A stretch of DNA of 64,000 nucleotides from Nitratireductor mangrovi (GCF_007922615.2 NZ_CP042301.2:3704001-3768000); one strand, 5' to 3'; numbered from the stretch's first letter, positions 1-9,235 are shown. Made by a program: numbers and translations. The notes: a model not told the origin generated them from the sequence alone.

Positions 1-1
1 A

Positions 2-1738
2 GAGGCGGCGACCGCCCCCGCGCCCACTGAAACCGCGCCGCCGCCGCCCGCGCCGGAAAAGGCAAAGCCGGAGCCGGGTCCTTCCGAGCCAGGTGAAGGG
101 GAACGCCCGAAGACCTGGCTACCCCTCCTGGAACCGGAAGCCGAAAAGCCGGCGGAGCCCGTTCCCGGGAAAGCGGCGAAGGAGACCGCGGGCGAAGCTC
201 CAGCTAAGCCGGCGTCCAGGCAACCTGATGCACCGCAAACCCCGCCATCTCTCAAGGGTGAGCCACCGGTGGAGGAGGCGTCCCCATCTCCACCGCGGGA
301 AGAGGCAGGCGAGACGCCGACCGAGGAGCGCGAGGGCCAACCCGCCGCGAAGCTCAAGCCCGAGCCGGCCGCACCGGAAGCCGAACCAACCCCGGAGCCG
401 GCTCCCTCCGCTCCTCCTCCGGCGAAGGTCGGCGAGACTCCGGCCGAGCCGGTTGTAGAGGAACGTTCGAAAACGCGGCCGCTACCGAGAAAACTGGAAG
501 CCGAAAAGCCGGCCGAGCCTGCTCCTGAGAAGGAGCCAAAGGAAACCGGGCCCCAACCGCTGCCGGCAGAATCCGTCGGTGCCGAGCCCGCCGCTGCCGA
601 AACCGCCGATGCCAGCGACAAGGCGGCTCCTCCGCCGCGGGAGATTGGCGACATATCAGCCGAGCCGGCGAAGGAAACCCCACCTCAACCGCCGCCGGCG
701 GTCGAGCCTCCGCCAACCGCGCCGACGCCAAGATCCTCGCCTCCCGCCGGCCGCGTCACGGTGTCGAAAACCGTCGAGGCGCGTGTCGAGCAAGCGCCCG
801 CTGCGCCCGAACCGGAAGCAAAGCGCAGCTGGTTCCAGCGCCTGCGCGACGGCCTGTCGCGTTCCTCGCGCGAACTCGGCGGCAACATCGCCGGCGTCTT
901 CACCAGGCGCAAGCTCGACGAGGACGCGCTCCAGGATCTGGAGGACGTTCTGATCCAGGCCGATCTCGGCATGGAGACCGCGATCCGCATCACCGACACG
1001 CTGGCCTCCGGTCGCTACGGCCGCGACGTCTCCGACGACGAGGTGCGGACCGTCATGGCCGGCGAGATCGAGAAGGTGCTGGCGCCGGTGGCGCTGCCGC
1101 TCGAGCTCGACCTGTCGCACAAGCCGCACGTCATTCTGGTCGTCGGCGTCAACGGCACAGGCAAGACCACCACCATCGGCAAGCTCGCCGCCAAGCTCGT
1201 CGGCGGCGGTCTCGACGTCATGCTGGCGGCCGGCGACACCTTCCGCGCCGCCGCCATCGAGCAGCTCAAGATCTGGGGCGAGCGTACCGGCTCGCCGGTG
1301 GTCGCCTCAAAGCTCGGTGCCGACGCCGCCGGCCTCGCCTACGACGCCTTCGAAAAGGCGAAGGAGGCGGGATCGGACGTGCTGATCATCGACACCGCCG
1401 GCCGCCTGCAGAACAAGGCCGAGCTGATGGCGGAACTGGAAAAGATCGTGCGCGTGCTCGGCAAGCTCGATCCCGAGGCGCCGCACACGGTCCTTCAAAC
1501 TGTCGACGCAACCACCGGCCAGAATGCACTCAACCAGGTCGAGATCTTCCGCAATGTCGCGGGTGTGAACGGCCTGGTGATGACCAAGCTTGACGGCACG
1601 GCGCGTGGCGGCATCCTTGTCGGCATCGCGGCCAGGCACAAGCTGCCGGTCTATTTCATCGGCGTCGGCGAACAGGTCGACGATCTGGAACCCTTTTCGG
1701 CCGGCGAGTTCGCCAGGGCGATCGCCGGCGTGGCATAG
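2..1738 (+). CDS. ftsY: Signal recognition particle receptor FtsY (5' partial)
   Basis: SRP receptor GTPase that docks ribosome-SRP complexes at the inner membrane for co-translational insertion. The reading frame is open to the left edge with no stop, so the true start lies outside the window; GTG 269 is only an internal codon. The visible N-terminal 250 or so residues are Pro/Glu/Ala/Lys-rich and low complexity, with degenerate repeats around EAEKPAEP. The NG domain follows: GTPase P-loop [10 protein letters not shown] (about 1147), [12 protein letters not shown] (about 1390) and [10 protein letters not shown] (about 1583). The long acidic A-domain is usual for FtsY, although this one is very long. 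yciB follows after 6 bases, so the two are probably cotranscribed. Confidence 0.97.
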   Translation, partial: EAATAPAPTETAPPPPAPEKAKPEPGPSEPGEGERPKTWLPLLEPEAEKPAEPVPGKAAKETAGEAPAKPASRQPDAPQTPPSLKGEPPVEEASPSPPREEAGETPTEEREGQPAAKLKPEPAAPEAEPTPEPAPSAPPPAKVGETPAEPVVEERSKTRPLPRKLEAEKPAEPAPEKEPKETGPQPLPAESVGAEPAAAETADASDKAAPPPREIGDISAEPAKETPPQPPPAVEPPPTAPTPRSSPPAGRVTVSKTVEARVEQAPAAPEPEAKRSWFQRLRDGLSRSSRELGGNIAGVFTRRKLDEDALQDLEDVLIQADLGMETAIRITDTLASGRYGRDVSDDEVRTVMAGEIEKVLAPVALPLELDLSHKPHVILVVGVNGTGKTTTIGKLAAKLVGGGLDVMLAAGDTFRAAAIEQLKIWGERTGSPVVASKLGADAAGLAYDAFEKAKEAGSDVLIIDTAGRLQNKAELMAELEKIVRVLGKLDPEAPHTVLQTVDATTGQNALNQVEIFRNVAGVNGLVMTKLDGTARGGILVGIAARHKLPVYFIGVGEQVDDLEPFSAGEFARAIAGVA

Positions 1739-1744
1739 CGAAAA

Positions 1745-2392
1745 ATGACCGACAAACCCCTCTTCGAACGCGAACCCGCAGACCCGAAACGTGACGCGAT
1801 GAACCCGCTCCTGAAGCTGGTGCTGGAGCTCGGGCCGCTGGTCGTCTTCTTTTTCGCCAACGCGCGCGGCGAATGGCTGGCAGCGACCTTTCCGTCGCTT
1901 GCCGCCTTCGGTGGACCGATCTTCATCGCCACCGGGATGTTCATGATCGCCACCGCGCTGTCGCTCGGCATCTCCTGGATCATGGTGCGCTCGCTGCCGA
2001 TCATGCCGCTGGTCTCCGGCGTCATCGTCTTCGTCTTCGGCGCGCTGACCTTGTGGCTGCAGGACGAGACCTTCATCAAGATGAAGCCGACCATCGTCAA
2101 TTCGCTGTTCGGGACCGTGCTCCTTGGCGGGCTCATCTTCGGCCGTTCGCTGCTCGGCTATGTCTTCGACCAGGCGTTCCGGCTCGACGCCGAGGGCTGG
2201 CGCAAGCTCACCTTCCGCTGGGGCCTGTTTTTCTTCTTCCTGGCTCTTGTCAACGAGATCGTCTGGCGCTCCTTCTCCACCGACGCTTGGGTGGCGTTCA
2301 AGGTCTGGGGCATCATGCCGATCACCTTGATCTTCACCTTCAGCCAGATGCCGCTGGTCATGCGTCATTCGCTCGACGAGCAGAAAGGCTAG
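1745..2392 (+). CDS. yciB: Septation protein A / inner membrane protein YciB (IspZ family)
   Basis: Integral membrane protein of 215 residues, the usual family length, with about five hydrophobic helices after a polar N-terminus. The family is linked to cell-envelope integrity and septation; its biochemical role is unsettled. The core [13 protein letters not shown] near residue 28 and the C-terminal HSLDEQ are family-typical. It starts 6 bases after ftsY, a conserved rhizobial arrangement. The stop codon TAG lies inside the left arm of a long palindrome (see repeat at 2389), so the repeat may have set the present C-terminus. Confidence 0.95.
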   Translation: MTDKPLFEREPADPKRDAMNPLLKLVLELGPLVVFFFANARGEWLAATFPSLAAFGGPIFIATGMFMIATALSLGISWIMVRSLPIMPLVSGVIVFVFGALTLWLQDETFIKMKPTIVNSLFGTVLLGGLIFGRSLLGYVFDQAFRLDAEGWRKLTFRWGLFFFFLALVNEIVWRSFSTDAWVAFKVWGIMPITLIFTFSQMPLVMRHSLDEQKG

Positions 2393-2463
2393 TGGAATGA
2401 ATCTGACATTCGATAGCCGCTCGCTGTCGGCCTCAACATCGAATGTCAGATTCATTCCACTAG
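2389..2463. repeat. Perfect 26-bp inverted repeat, 23-base loop (palindromic element 1)
   Basis: Arms at 2389-2414 and 2438-2463 are exact reverse complements and begin CTAGTGGAATGAATC. The loop is 2415-2437. The element overlaps the yciB stop codon and has no T-run, so it is not a classical terminator, though a transcript would fold strongly. A neighbouring element (2479-2554) has the same outer tip. This looks like a dispersed intergenic palindrome family; that identity is inference. Confidence 0.9.
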
Positions 2464-2478
2464 GAACTTGAACTTGCC

Positions 2479-2554
2479 AGTGGTTCTTCGGTTTCCGACA
2501 TTTGCCCTCGCGGCCGATACGAACGGGATGCGAATGTCGGAAATGAACCACTAG
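2479..2554. repeat. Imperfect inverted repeat (palindromic element 2)
   Basis: Left arm 2479-2502 (AGTGGTTC ... TTCCGACATT) pairs with 2533-2552 (AATGTCGGAAATGAACCACT). The left arm carries about 4 extra bases as a bulge. It shares the AGTGG/CCACTAG tips and the GACATT core with element 1. It ends just before the AGAGGGAG ribosome-binding site of the next gene, so it could affect that gene's translation. Confidence 0.8.
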
Positions 2555-2565
2555 AGGGAGCCGCC

Positions 2566-3180
2566 ATGCAATTCATCGAGACCCGCGAGCAACTGCGCCA
2601 GCACTACAAGGCGCCCGGCGACCTTCCTCTGCGCAAGGAGTTGAAGGCGCTCGACCCTCATTGCCGCAACTTCATCGCCAAAAGTCCGTTCGTGCTCATC
2701 GGCTCGTCCGACGGCAACGGCAATGGCGACGTCACGCCCAAGGGCGACAGGCCCGGCTTCGTCGCCGTGCTCGACGACAACACCCTCGCGATTCCCGACC
2801 GGCCCGGCAACAACCGGCTCGACACGCTCGAAAACGTCATCGCCAATCCCGCCGTCGGCCTGCTGTTTCTCATCCCCGGCATGAACGAGACCTTGCGGGT
2901 CAACGGCACTGCCCGCATCACCGCCGACGAGGCGCTGCGGCTGGAACTCGCCGTCGACGGCAAGAGCCCGGCGTCAGTGATGATCGTCACGGTCAACGCC
3001 TGCTACATGCATTGCGCCAAGGCGTTCCTGCGTTCGGCCCTGTGGAACCCGGAGGCCTGGCCGCCACGTGCAGCGATGCCGACGCTGGGCGAGATCATGA
3101 AGGATCAACTCGCCCTTGCCGAACAGGCCGCCGAGGCCGACCGGCGGCTCGAGGAAGCGTATCGCAAGACGATGTGGTGA
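2566..3180 (+). CDS. PPOX-class FMN-dependent flavoprotein, MSMEG_1061-like family
   Basis: Protein of 204 residues with the split-barrel pyridoxamine-phosphate-oxidase fold. Family cues are the HCRNFIAKSPF opening, DVTPKGDRPGFV, the IPDRPGNNRLDTLENVIANP block that would contact FMN phosphate, and the C-terminal CYMHCAKAFLRS. Members are putative F420- or FMN-dependent oxidoreductases of unknown substrate. A strong AGAGGGAG site precedes the ATG. It is convergent with the DUF2332 gene, ending 11 bases from it. The fold assignment is secure; the physiological role is unknown. Confidence 0.9.
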   Translation: MQFIETREQLRQHYKAPGDLPLRKELKALDPHCRNFIAKSPFVLIGSSDGNGNGDVTPKGDRPGFVAVLDDNTLAIPDRPGNNRLDTLENVIANPAVGLLFLIPGMNETLRVNGTARITADEALRLELAVDGKSPASVMIVTVNACYMHCAKAFLRSALWNPEAWPPRAAMPTLGEIMKDQLALAEQAAEADRRLEEAYRKTMW

Positions 3181-3191
3181 GGCCACTCGCC

Positions 3192-4235
3192 TCAGCCGGT
3201 CCATTCGATCCAGCGGCCGTGATAGTCGCATTTGGCGAGCCTCGTCGTCTCGCCGCCCGGCCATGTTGTCACGCTGAGCGTGGCGAAAGGGTCGTTCGGG
3301 TCGCGTGGCTCCATGCGCAGCCGGGCGATCGGGCTGTCGGGCGTCGCCGCCTTCCCTGCCTCGTCGAGTACCGCCACGATCGCGTCCTTGGTCGCGCGCG
3401 GCAGATATTGCCACATGATGGTGTGGAAGAAGACCAGCGCCGTCCCGTCCCGCGGCCCAGCCAGCCGGCGGCGAACGAAATCGGCCGCATCTGCGCGCTC
3501 GACCACGAACGGTTCAGCCTCGGCGAGACCGATCGCGGCGTCGAGACGCTCCAGCCTGTGAGGCTGGTCCGCCCACAGATAGGAGCGTAACCGCAGCCGC
3601 TGGTCGGGATCGCGAAAGTCGACCGGGCGGATGTCGCTACCGGCGCGCGCGACGATCGCCAATTCGCCATCGAGCGGCGGCGGCGTGCCGCGCATCTCCG
3701 GCGAAAGCCGCACCGGTGACGCGGCGTTGCCCCAGCCGGCATCGCCGTAATCGTAGCGGAAACGGTCGAAGATCAGGTTGAGCCCGGCGCTGGACCCGAT
3801 CTCGGCGCCCGAAAACGGACGTTTCAGCGCGCGTGCCGCCGCAAGGAAGCCGGGCAGGATCATGCCTGCCCGCGCGATCTCGTTGGTCTGCGGCGGATTG
3901 TCGAGCGCTCGCACCAGCGCCTCGTCGTTGCGCCGGATCGCTGCCGCCAGTTCCGTCTCGAACGTCGCCTGCGCCACTTTTGCCGCCGGAAAAAGCGCGG
4001 CCAGGGCGTCGTCCTCGCCGGACAGTACCAGCGCATGCAGGCCGCCGCAGAGCCTGAGCGCCAGTGCGTCGGCGCGCGGATTTCCTTCCCATTCGAGCAC
4101 CTGCAGGCCGGTGACCGTCGAGCGGTCGAGGACCGACGCCAGCGCCCGGCACAGCCGGGCCGTGAAGGGCGAACCGAGATCGTCGCAGGCGATCGCCTGC
4201 TTTTCGAAATGATCGCGGATTGCGGCCGCGCTCAT
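3192..4235 (-). CDS. DUF2332 family protein
   Basis: Protein of 347 residues matching the DUF2332 family. Typical signatures are the FEKQA opening, a TNEIARAG motif, a GSSAGLNL glycine-rich motif reminiscent of Rossmann methyltransferases (about residue 145), and a late HTIMWQYLP motif. No experimentally established function is known to me; the GSSAGLNL loop suggests possible nucleotide or SAM binding (inference). Its start overlaps the stop of the upstream Nudix gene by 4 bases (ATGA), so the two are translationally coupled. Confidence 0.9.
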   Translation of the reverse strand: MSAAAIRDHFEKQAIACDDLGSPFTARLCRALASVLDRSTVTGLQVLEWEGNPRADALALRLCGGLHALVLSGEDDALAALFPAAKVAQATFETELAAAIRRNDEALVRALDNPPQTNEIARAGMILPGFLAAARALKRPFSGAEIGSSAGLNLIFDRFRYDYGDAGWGNAASPVRLSPEMRGTPPPLDGELAIVARAGSDIRPVDFRDPDQRLRLRSYLWADQPHRLERLDAAIGLAEAEPFVVERADAADFVRRRLAGPRDGTALVFFHTIMWQYLPRATKDAIVAVLDEAGKAATPDSPIARLRMEPRDPNDPFATLSVTTWPGGETTRLAKCDYHGRWIEWTG

Positions 4236-4777
4236 CGCGGCCTCAGATCGGCGCTGCGGCCTTCAGGATTGGCAAACGGCGCTGCAATCGATCCTTCCTG
4301 CACCTGTCGCTCATGGCCGAGCATCCAGTGCACCGTCGGAAAGGCGAGATCGTCCCAGGGAATGTCGTCCCAGCCGAACAGTCCGACTTCAAGGCTTTCC
4401 TCGCCGGCCGAAAAGCCCGGCTCGTGCAGCACCGCGCGATAGATCAGCTGCACCTGCGACAGTCGCGGCACCGAATAGACGGCAAGCAGGCTTTCGATGG
4501 CAAGTCGTGCGTTGGCTTCCTCCAGCGCCTCGCGACGCGCGCCGTCCTCCGGGGTCTCGTGCAACTCAAGAAAGCCGGCCGGCACGGTCCAGTAGCCGCG
4601 GCGCGGCTCGATGGCGCGCCGGCACAGAAGCAGCTTGCCGTCGTGGCGCACCACCGAGCCGACCACAATCTTGGGGTTCTCGTAGGCGACGAAGCCGCAA
4701 TTCTCGCATACGGCGCGTTCATGCGTATCGCCGTCGGGCACGGTGCGGGCAAAGACGGGCGAAAGCGGATAGGTCAT
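4232..4777 (-). CDS. Nudix hydrolase with N-terminal zinc-ribbon-like CxxC
   Basis: Nudix hydrolase of 181 residues. A CENCG motif near residue 24 resembles half of the small zinc ribbon that precedes the catalytic domain in NudC-like and ADP-ribose-type enzymes. The Nudix box begins GFLELHE and continues to REALEEA (about residues 75-97) with the catalytic glutamates. Substrate is probably a nucleoside diphosphate derivative, not decidable here. It is the first gene of a two-gene operon with the overlapping DUF2332 gene. Confidence 0.93.
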   Translation of the reverse strand: MTYPLSPVFARTVPDGDTHERAVCENCGFVAYENPKIVVGSVVRHDGKLLLCRRAIEPRRGYWTVPAGFLELHETPEDGARREALEEANARLAIESLLAVYSVPRLSQVQLIYRAVLHEPGFSAGEESLEVGLFGWDDIPWDDLAFPTVHWMLGHERQVQEGSIAAPFANPEGRSADLRPR

Positions 4778-4822
4778 GGCCGGCAGGCTACCCGCTTTCG
4801 CCGGGGCGGTGAAGCGGCAGGC

Positions 4823-5293
4823 CTACCGCTTCATCAGGTGATCGCCATAGGGATCATCGATCACCATCAGCCAGCGGCCGTCAGGCTGGCGGCGCAAGAC
4901 CGCCACCGAAAGTCCGCCGTCTTCGATCACCGTTCCGTCCGGGGCCTTTCCGGTCATCGACCACGGCATCAGGTGCAGAGCTATGTCGCCTGCCTCGATC
5001 ACTTCATGGCCGTGATAGGTGAAATGCGGGTCAACGGCAATGAAGCTCTCGAACAGCGCCCTGAGCGCCGGCGTTCCGGAGGCGGGCTGGCCGGGTTCGC
5101 CGACCACAACGGCATTCGCCTCGTAGGTCGAAAGGACCGTGTCGACGTCCTTGGCGGCAAAGGCCGACGTCATCCTTTCGATCACCTTCACGACGTCGGT
5201 TTCGGCGCCGGCCGCCAGGGCAGGCGATGCGACCGGCAGCACTGCGAGTGTGAGCATCCCGGCAAGAGCTGGCAGAAGACTGGGTTCAGGCAT
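4823..5293 (-). CDS. Secreted SnoaL/DUF4440-like (NTF2-fold) protein
   Basis: Protein of 156 residues starting at ATG 5293, preceded by AAAGGAAA; a longer frame to 5338 lacks such a site. Residues 1-28 form a signal peptide ending near ALAAG. The rest is an NTF2-like cone: IERMTSAFAAKDVDTVLSTY, then a C-terminal DGRWLMVIDDPYG typical of DUF4440/SgcJ-type proteins. Such folds are often small enzymes or ligand binders. It lies 69 bases downstream of the WYL regulator on the same strand, possibly cotranscribed. Function is unknown. Confidence 0.85.
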   Translation of the reverse strand: MPEPSLLPALAGMLTLAVLPVASPALAAGAETDVVKVIERMTSAFAAKDVDTVLSTYEANAVVVGEPGQPASGTPALRALFESFIAVDPHFTYHGHEVIEAGDIALHLMPWSMTGKAPDGTVIEDGGLSVAVLRRQPDGRWLMVIDDPYGDHLMKR

Positions 5294-5362
5294 GGGAGTT
5301 TCCTTTCTGATGCAACGCTGACGGCGTAGCAGCAGCAACTGCCAGAAAGTGGCAGCATCGTT

Positions 5363-6058
5363 TCAGCGCAACGGCTTTTCTTGCTCGGCCTGCTGCCACT
5401 CACGCATCAGCGCGTGGCGGCGGCGCGGATAACGCTCGCCGGTCAGGCTCATCGCCAGGATCCGGTCGCCGCGAAAGTGCCGGATGGCCTGACGCAGTTC
5501 GCACCACGCCACCACCACTCGCACTCTTTCGAAGAAGCCCAGCGCAAACGGCCAGATCGTCCGCCGCGTTTCCCCCTTGCCACCTTCCTTGCGGTAGACG
5601 ATCTCAAGCCTGTGCTCCTTGCGGATCGCCTCCCTGATCACCGCCAGGTCGACGGTATCGGTCTCCGCCGCGTCGACAGGCCCGATCATCAGGGTCGAGG
5701 TGTCGAGGCGGTTCCTGAGGTCATCAGGCAGCACGCTCGCCACCTTCGCCATGGCGTTGCGTGCCGCCGTTCCCAGCCGCTCGTCGCCGCGCTCCGCGAC
5801 CCATTGCGAGCCGAGCAGCAGGGCCTCGATCTCCTCGTCGCGCAGCATCAGCGGCGGCAGCATGAAGCCGGGCTGAAGCACATAACCGAGACCCGGCTCG
5901 CCCTCGATCGGCGCGCCTTGTGCCCTGAGCGAGGCGATGTCGCGATAGAGCGTGCGCAGGCTGACCCCGGTTTCGCGCGCAAGCGTGCTGCCGCTGGCGG
6001 GCCGGCGATGCCGGCGCAGCACCTCGATCAGTTCCAGGAGACGTTCCGCCCGCGACAT
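5363..6058 (-). CDS. YafY-family HTH/WYL-domain transcriptional regulator
   Basis: Regulator of 231 residues. An N-terminal winged helix (MSRAERLLELIEVLRRHR, then SLRTLYRDIASL about residues 20-45) precedes a WYL-type sensor domain with RKEGGKGETRRTIWPFALGF and WCELRQAIRHFR. The start at 6058 is chosen because AGGTGAGGAAG sits just upstream and homologues begin there; the open frame extends to 6319 without support. It is divergent from the amino-acid binding-protein gene at 6244, so it could control that gene (inference). Confidence 0.92.
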   Translation of the reverse strand: MSRAERLLELIEVLRRHRRPASGSTLARETGVSLRTLYRDIASLRAQGAPIEGEPGLGYVLQPGFMLPPLMLRDEEIEALLLGSQWVAERGDERLGTAARNAMAKVASVLPDDLRNRLDTSTLMIGPVDAAETDTVDLAVIREAIRKEHRLEIVYRKEGGKGETRRTIWPFALGFFERVRVVVAWCELRQAIRHFRGDRILAMSLTGERYPRRRHALMREWQQAEQEKPLR

Positions 6059-6243
6059 CGTCTTCCTCACCTGCCCCCGCGTTGCCCGGCCGAGCATGCC
6101 GATGACGGCGGCCTCCGCCAAGCCCCCGGCGCGACAGGCGCGGCAGCAGATGCCAGCCGAGCGCCTTGCGCGTGATGGACCGCGCGTTAAACTGCCGCCC
6201 CGGTCCGGCCGCCAGAGCCGGAGGCTGCCCCCAGGAGCTTCAC

Positions 6244-7041
6244 ATGAAGAGATTTCCGTTGTCGCTGGCCGCGCTTGGCGCCGCCCTTTTCCTTCCGCTC
6301 GCCGCCCATGCCCAGGCACTGCCCGATCTCGGCGGCCGCACCGTGGTCGTGGTGACCGAGAACGCCTATCCGCCGCTCCAGTTCATCGATCCGAAGACCG
6401 GTGATGCGATCGGCTGGGAATATGACGCCATCGCCGACATGGCCAAGCGCCTCAATTTCAAGGTCGAGATCCAGAACACGAGCTGGGATGCTATGATCCA
6501 GTCGGTATCAGACGGCCAGTACGATATGGGCATGACCGGCATCACCATCCGCGACGACCGCAAGGAGAAGGTCGACTTCTCCGACGCCTACATGCATTCG
6601 GAAATGCGCATGCTGGTGCGCGACGACGAGGAGCGGTTTGCCGACGAAAAGCAATTCGCGGCCGAGGAGAACCTTCTGATCGCCGCCCAGCCGGGCACCA
6701 CGCCCTTCTACGTCTCGGTCTACAACATCCTCGACGGCGACGAGGCCAATCCGCGCATCAAGCTTTTCGAGACCTTCGGCGCGACGGTGCAGGCGTTGCT
6801 GGCCGGCGACGTCGACCTTGTCCTGACCGACGGCGTTGCCGCCAACGGTTACGTCGAATCCTCGGGCGGCAAGCTCAAGGTGATCGGCGGCCCGCTCGGC
6901 TCGGAGGATTTCGGCTTCATCTTCCCGAAGGGTTCCGACCTTGTCGCGCCGATCAACGCCGCCATCGCCGCGATGAAGGAAGACGGCACGCTCGACGCGC
7001 TCAACAAGAAGTGGTTCCTCGACTACAAGCTCGGCCAGTGA
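6244..7041 (+). CDS. Amino-acid-type ABC transporter periplasmic binding protein
   Basis: Family 3 solute-binding protein of 265 residues. ATG 6244 follows AGGAG, and residues 1-22 form a signal peptide ending AHAQA. The PBPb fold starts [16 protein letters not shown], with [14 protein letters not shown] and [18 protein letters not shown], the classical polar amino-acid signature. A permease gene follows at 7109. No ATPase gene lies within the cluster, so the ATP-binding subunit must be encoded elsewhere or shared. Confidence 0.94.
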   Translation: MKRFPLSLAALGAALFLPLAAHAQALPDLGGRTVVVVTENAYPPLQFIDPKTGDAIGWEYDAIADMAKRLNFKVEIQNTSWDAMIQSVSDGQYDMGMTGITIRDDRKEKVDFSDAYMHSEMRMLVRDDEERFADEKQFAAEENLLIAAQPGTTPFYVSVYNILDGDEANPRIKLFETFGATVQALLAGDVDLVLTDGVAANGYVESSGGKLKVIGGPLGSEDFGFIFPKGSDLVAPINAAIAAMKEDGTLDALNKKWFLDYKLGQ

Positions 7042-7108
7042 TCCCGGCCTGCGCCGGCGTGCGGCGTGGAACCCCGCGCAGGCATTGGCTCGATAGCGTC
7101 GCTTCCTG

Positions 7109-7921
7109 ATGCATCCGTCCCCTGCCTCCGCCACCAGGGAGTTTCCCTGGTGGCTGCTCGTCGCGGTCGCGATGGCCGTGGCGATCGCCGTGTTCATCGC
7201 CGCAAGCGATCTCTACGCACAGGTCTTCGCCACCGTCTCGCGCGGCATCGCCATCACGGTCTTCGTCACCGTCGTCGGCTTCTCGCTCGCCTCGCTGATC
7301 GGGCTCGGCGTGGCGCTGATGGCGCTGTCGAACTCGCTGCTGCTGCGGCAGATCGCCCGCTTCTACGTCGAGATCATCCGCGGCGTGCCGATCCTGGTGC
7401 TCCTGTTCTGGATCGCCTTTGCCGGCGTGCCCGCCTTCGTCGCGCTGTGGAACTTTCTCGCCCAGCCGCTTCAGCAGGCGGGGCTGATCGGCGAATTGCT
7501 GGTGCGCGACGTCTCGCTGCTCTGGCGCGCCGTCATCGCGCTCACCATCGGCTATTCCGCCTTCATTTCCGAGGTCTTCCGGGCGGGCATCCAGTCGGTG
7601 GATCCCGGCCAGATCGAGGCGGCGCAGGCGCTCGGCCTGTCGCGTTTCCAGCGCTTCCGGCTGATCGTGCTGCCGCAGGCGATCCGCATCATCCTGCCGC
7701 CGCTCGGCAACGACTTCGTCGCCATGGTCAAGGACTCCTCGCTGGTCTCCGTGCTCGGCGTCGCCGACATCACCCAGATGGGCAAGGTCTACGCCTCGGG
7801 CTCGTTCCGCTTCTTCGAGACCTATTCGATCGTCGCCTATATCTACCTCATCCTCACCGTCGGCCTGTCGCTCGGCCTGCGTGCGTTCGAAAGGCGCCTG
7901 CGCCGCAAGCAGGCCGGCTGA
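7109..7921 (+). CDS. Amino-acid ABC transporter permease (HisM/GlnP type)
   Basis: Membrane permease of 270 residues with about five transmembrane helices. The His/Glu/Gln/Arg/opine permease signature is present: TVSRGIAITVFVTVVGFS near the start, EIIRGVPILVLLF, and the EAA loop EAAQALGLSRFQRFRLIVLPQA that docks the ATPase. The C-terminal MVKDSSLVSVLG is family-typical. It works with the binding protein upstream (67-base gap). Only one permease is present, so the channel may be a homodimer. Confidence 0.94.
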   Translation: MHPSPASATREFPWWLLVAVAMAVAIAVFIAASDLYAQVFATVSRGIAITVFVTVVGFSLASLIGLGVALMALSNSLLLRQIARFYVEIIRGVPILVLLFWIAFAGVPAFVALWNFLAQPLQQAGLIGELLVRDVSLLWRAVIALTIGYSAFISEVFRAGIQSVDPGQIEAAQALGLSRFQRFRLIVLPQAIRIILPPLGNDFVAMVKDSSLVSVLGVADITQMGKVYASGSFRFFETYSIVAYIYLILTVGLSLGLRAFERRLRRKQAG

Positions 7922-7977
7922 GGATGGCCGGACCGGCGCCTCTGGCGGAGCCCGCCCCGAAGCGTTAGCCTGTCGGC

Positions 7978-8616
7978 ATGACCGACGACAGCCCTTCACC
8001 CCGCCCGCTCGACCTCGTCTATGCCGCGAGCAGCGAGGCCGAACTTGCCGACGCCTATGCCGCATGGGCGGCAAGCTACGACCGCGAGACCGCCGAGCTT
8101 GGCTATTGCCTGCCCTTCCTGATTACCGGCTGGCTTGCTCGGCATGTACCGGCCGGCGCCGGCCCGATCCTCGATGCCGGCTGCGGCACCGGGCTGTCCG
8201 GCCCGTTCCTCAAGGCGCTCGGCTACGATCGCCTCGCAGGCCTCGACCTCTCGGAGGAGATGCTGACCATTGCCCGCTCCCGCAACGCCTATGGCGAGCT
8301 GAAAAAGGCCGCGCTCGGCGAACCGCTGCCCTGGCCCGACGGGCATTTCCGCGCCTTTATCGCCGCCGGCGTCTTCACCGCCGGCCATGCACCGGCCTCC
8401 GGCCTCGACGAACTGGCGCGCATCACCGCGCCCGGCGGCCACGCCATCTTCACCGTCCGCGACCTGCTGATCGACAGCGCCGGCTTCCGCGAACGCTTCG
8501 ACGCGCTGACGGCCGCCGGCAAATGGCGACCGGTCGAGGAAAGCCAGCCTTTCCGCGCCTTCGCCGTCGGCGAACCGGACGTTCTGGTCAAGTCGTTCGT
8601 GTTTCAGGTCGGTTGA
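7978..8616 (+). CDS. Class I SAM-dependent methyltransferase
   Basis: Protein of 212 residues. Motif I, ILDAGCGTGLSG, is near residue 63, followed by an acidic loop GLDLSEEML and a post-motif region PDGHFRAFIAAGVF, so SAM binding is well supported. The N-terminal AYAAWAASYDRETAELGY is typical of methyltransferase-11/Williams-Beuren-like proteins. Substrate is unknown. It follows the transporter permease by 56 bases and precedes MgtC by 40 bases on the same strand, so it may be part of a longer transcript. Confidence 0.9.
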   Translation: MTDDSPSPRPLDLVYAASSEAELADAYAAWAASYDRETAELGYCLPFLITGWLARHVPAGAGPILDAGCGTGLSGPFLKALGYDRLAGLDLSEEMLTIARSRNAYGELKKAALGEPLPWPDGHFRAFIAAGVFTAGHAPASGLDELARITAPGGHAIFTVRDLLIDSAGFRERFDALTAAGKWRPVEESQPFRAFAVGEPDVLVKSFVFQVG

Positions 8617-8656
8617 GCCCGGAACCCTGGCGCCACGCCGGCGTTAAGGCACCTGT

Positions 8657-9190
8657 ATGGACCAGTTCCTCTCCGATTTCGGCCGCGCGAGCTGGCTGCC
8701 GGTCACGGTGATCGCGACGCGGCTGCTCTTGGCGACTGCGCTTGGCGCCGTCGTCGGCCTCGAGCGCGAGTGGCGAGCGCGCCCTGCCGGGTTGCGCACC
8801 CATATCCTTGTCTGCCTGGCCGCCGCCACCGTCGCGATCCTCACCATCGAGATCACCCATCTGCCCGCCTTCTCCGACGAGGCGGTCCGCATCGACCCGA
8901 TCCGCCTCGTCGAGGCCGTCACCGCCGGCGTTGCCTTCCTTGCCGCCGGCCTCATCGTCTTCGCGCGCGGAGAGGTCCATGGCCTGACCACCGGTGCCGG
9001 CATGTGGCTTGCCGGCGCCATCGGCCTCGCCTGCGGGCTCGGTTTCTGGCAGATCGCCGTGATGGCGACCGTGCTCGCGGTCATCGTCCTGGCCTTGCTG
9101 CGGCTGGTCGAAAGGCCTTTCGAGGACGATTCCGGCATGATCCGCAAGGACGGGGAAGACCGGAACCAGGGCAAGAACGCCGGCGACTGA
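8657..9190 (+). CDS. MgtC/SapB family membrane protein
   Basis: Protein of 177 residues with four to five helices. The MgtC signature is LLLATALGAVVGLEREW followed by RPAGLRTHILV and a Gly/Ala-rich AVTAGVAFLAAGLIVF. MgtC proteins modulate Mg2+ starvation survival and the F-ATPase in pathogens; in soil bacteria the role is less clear. The charged C-terminal tail is short, so this is the minimal membrane-domain form without the C-terminal ACT-like domain. Confidence 0.9.
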   Translation: MDQFLSDFGRASWLPVTVIATRLLLATALGAVVGLEREWRARPAGLRTHILVCLAAATVAILTIEITHLPAFSDEAVRIDPIRLVEAVTAGVAFLAAGLIVFARGEVHGLTTGAGMWLAGAIGLACGLGFWQIAVMATVLAVIVLALLRLVERPFEDDSGMIRKDGEDRNQGKNAGD

Positions 9191-9235
9191 ACGGCCTCCG
9201 CGCCGCGTGAACACCTTCGCCGCCGCTCCGCATGT

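Noticed and set aside
461..468. GAACGTTC in ftsY
   Set aside because: Lies in the low-complexity coding region; one chance occurrence is expected in a window of this size.
1307..2551. 414-residue minus-strand frame over ftsY and yciB
   Set aside because: Antisense shadow running through the palindromic repeats; no signal of coding.
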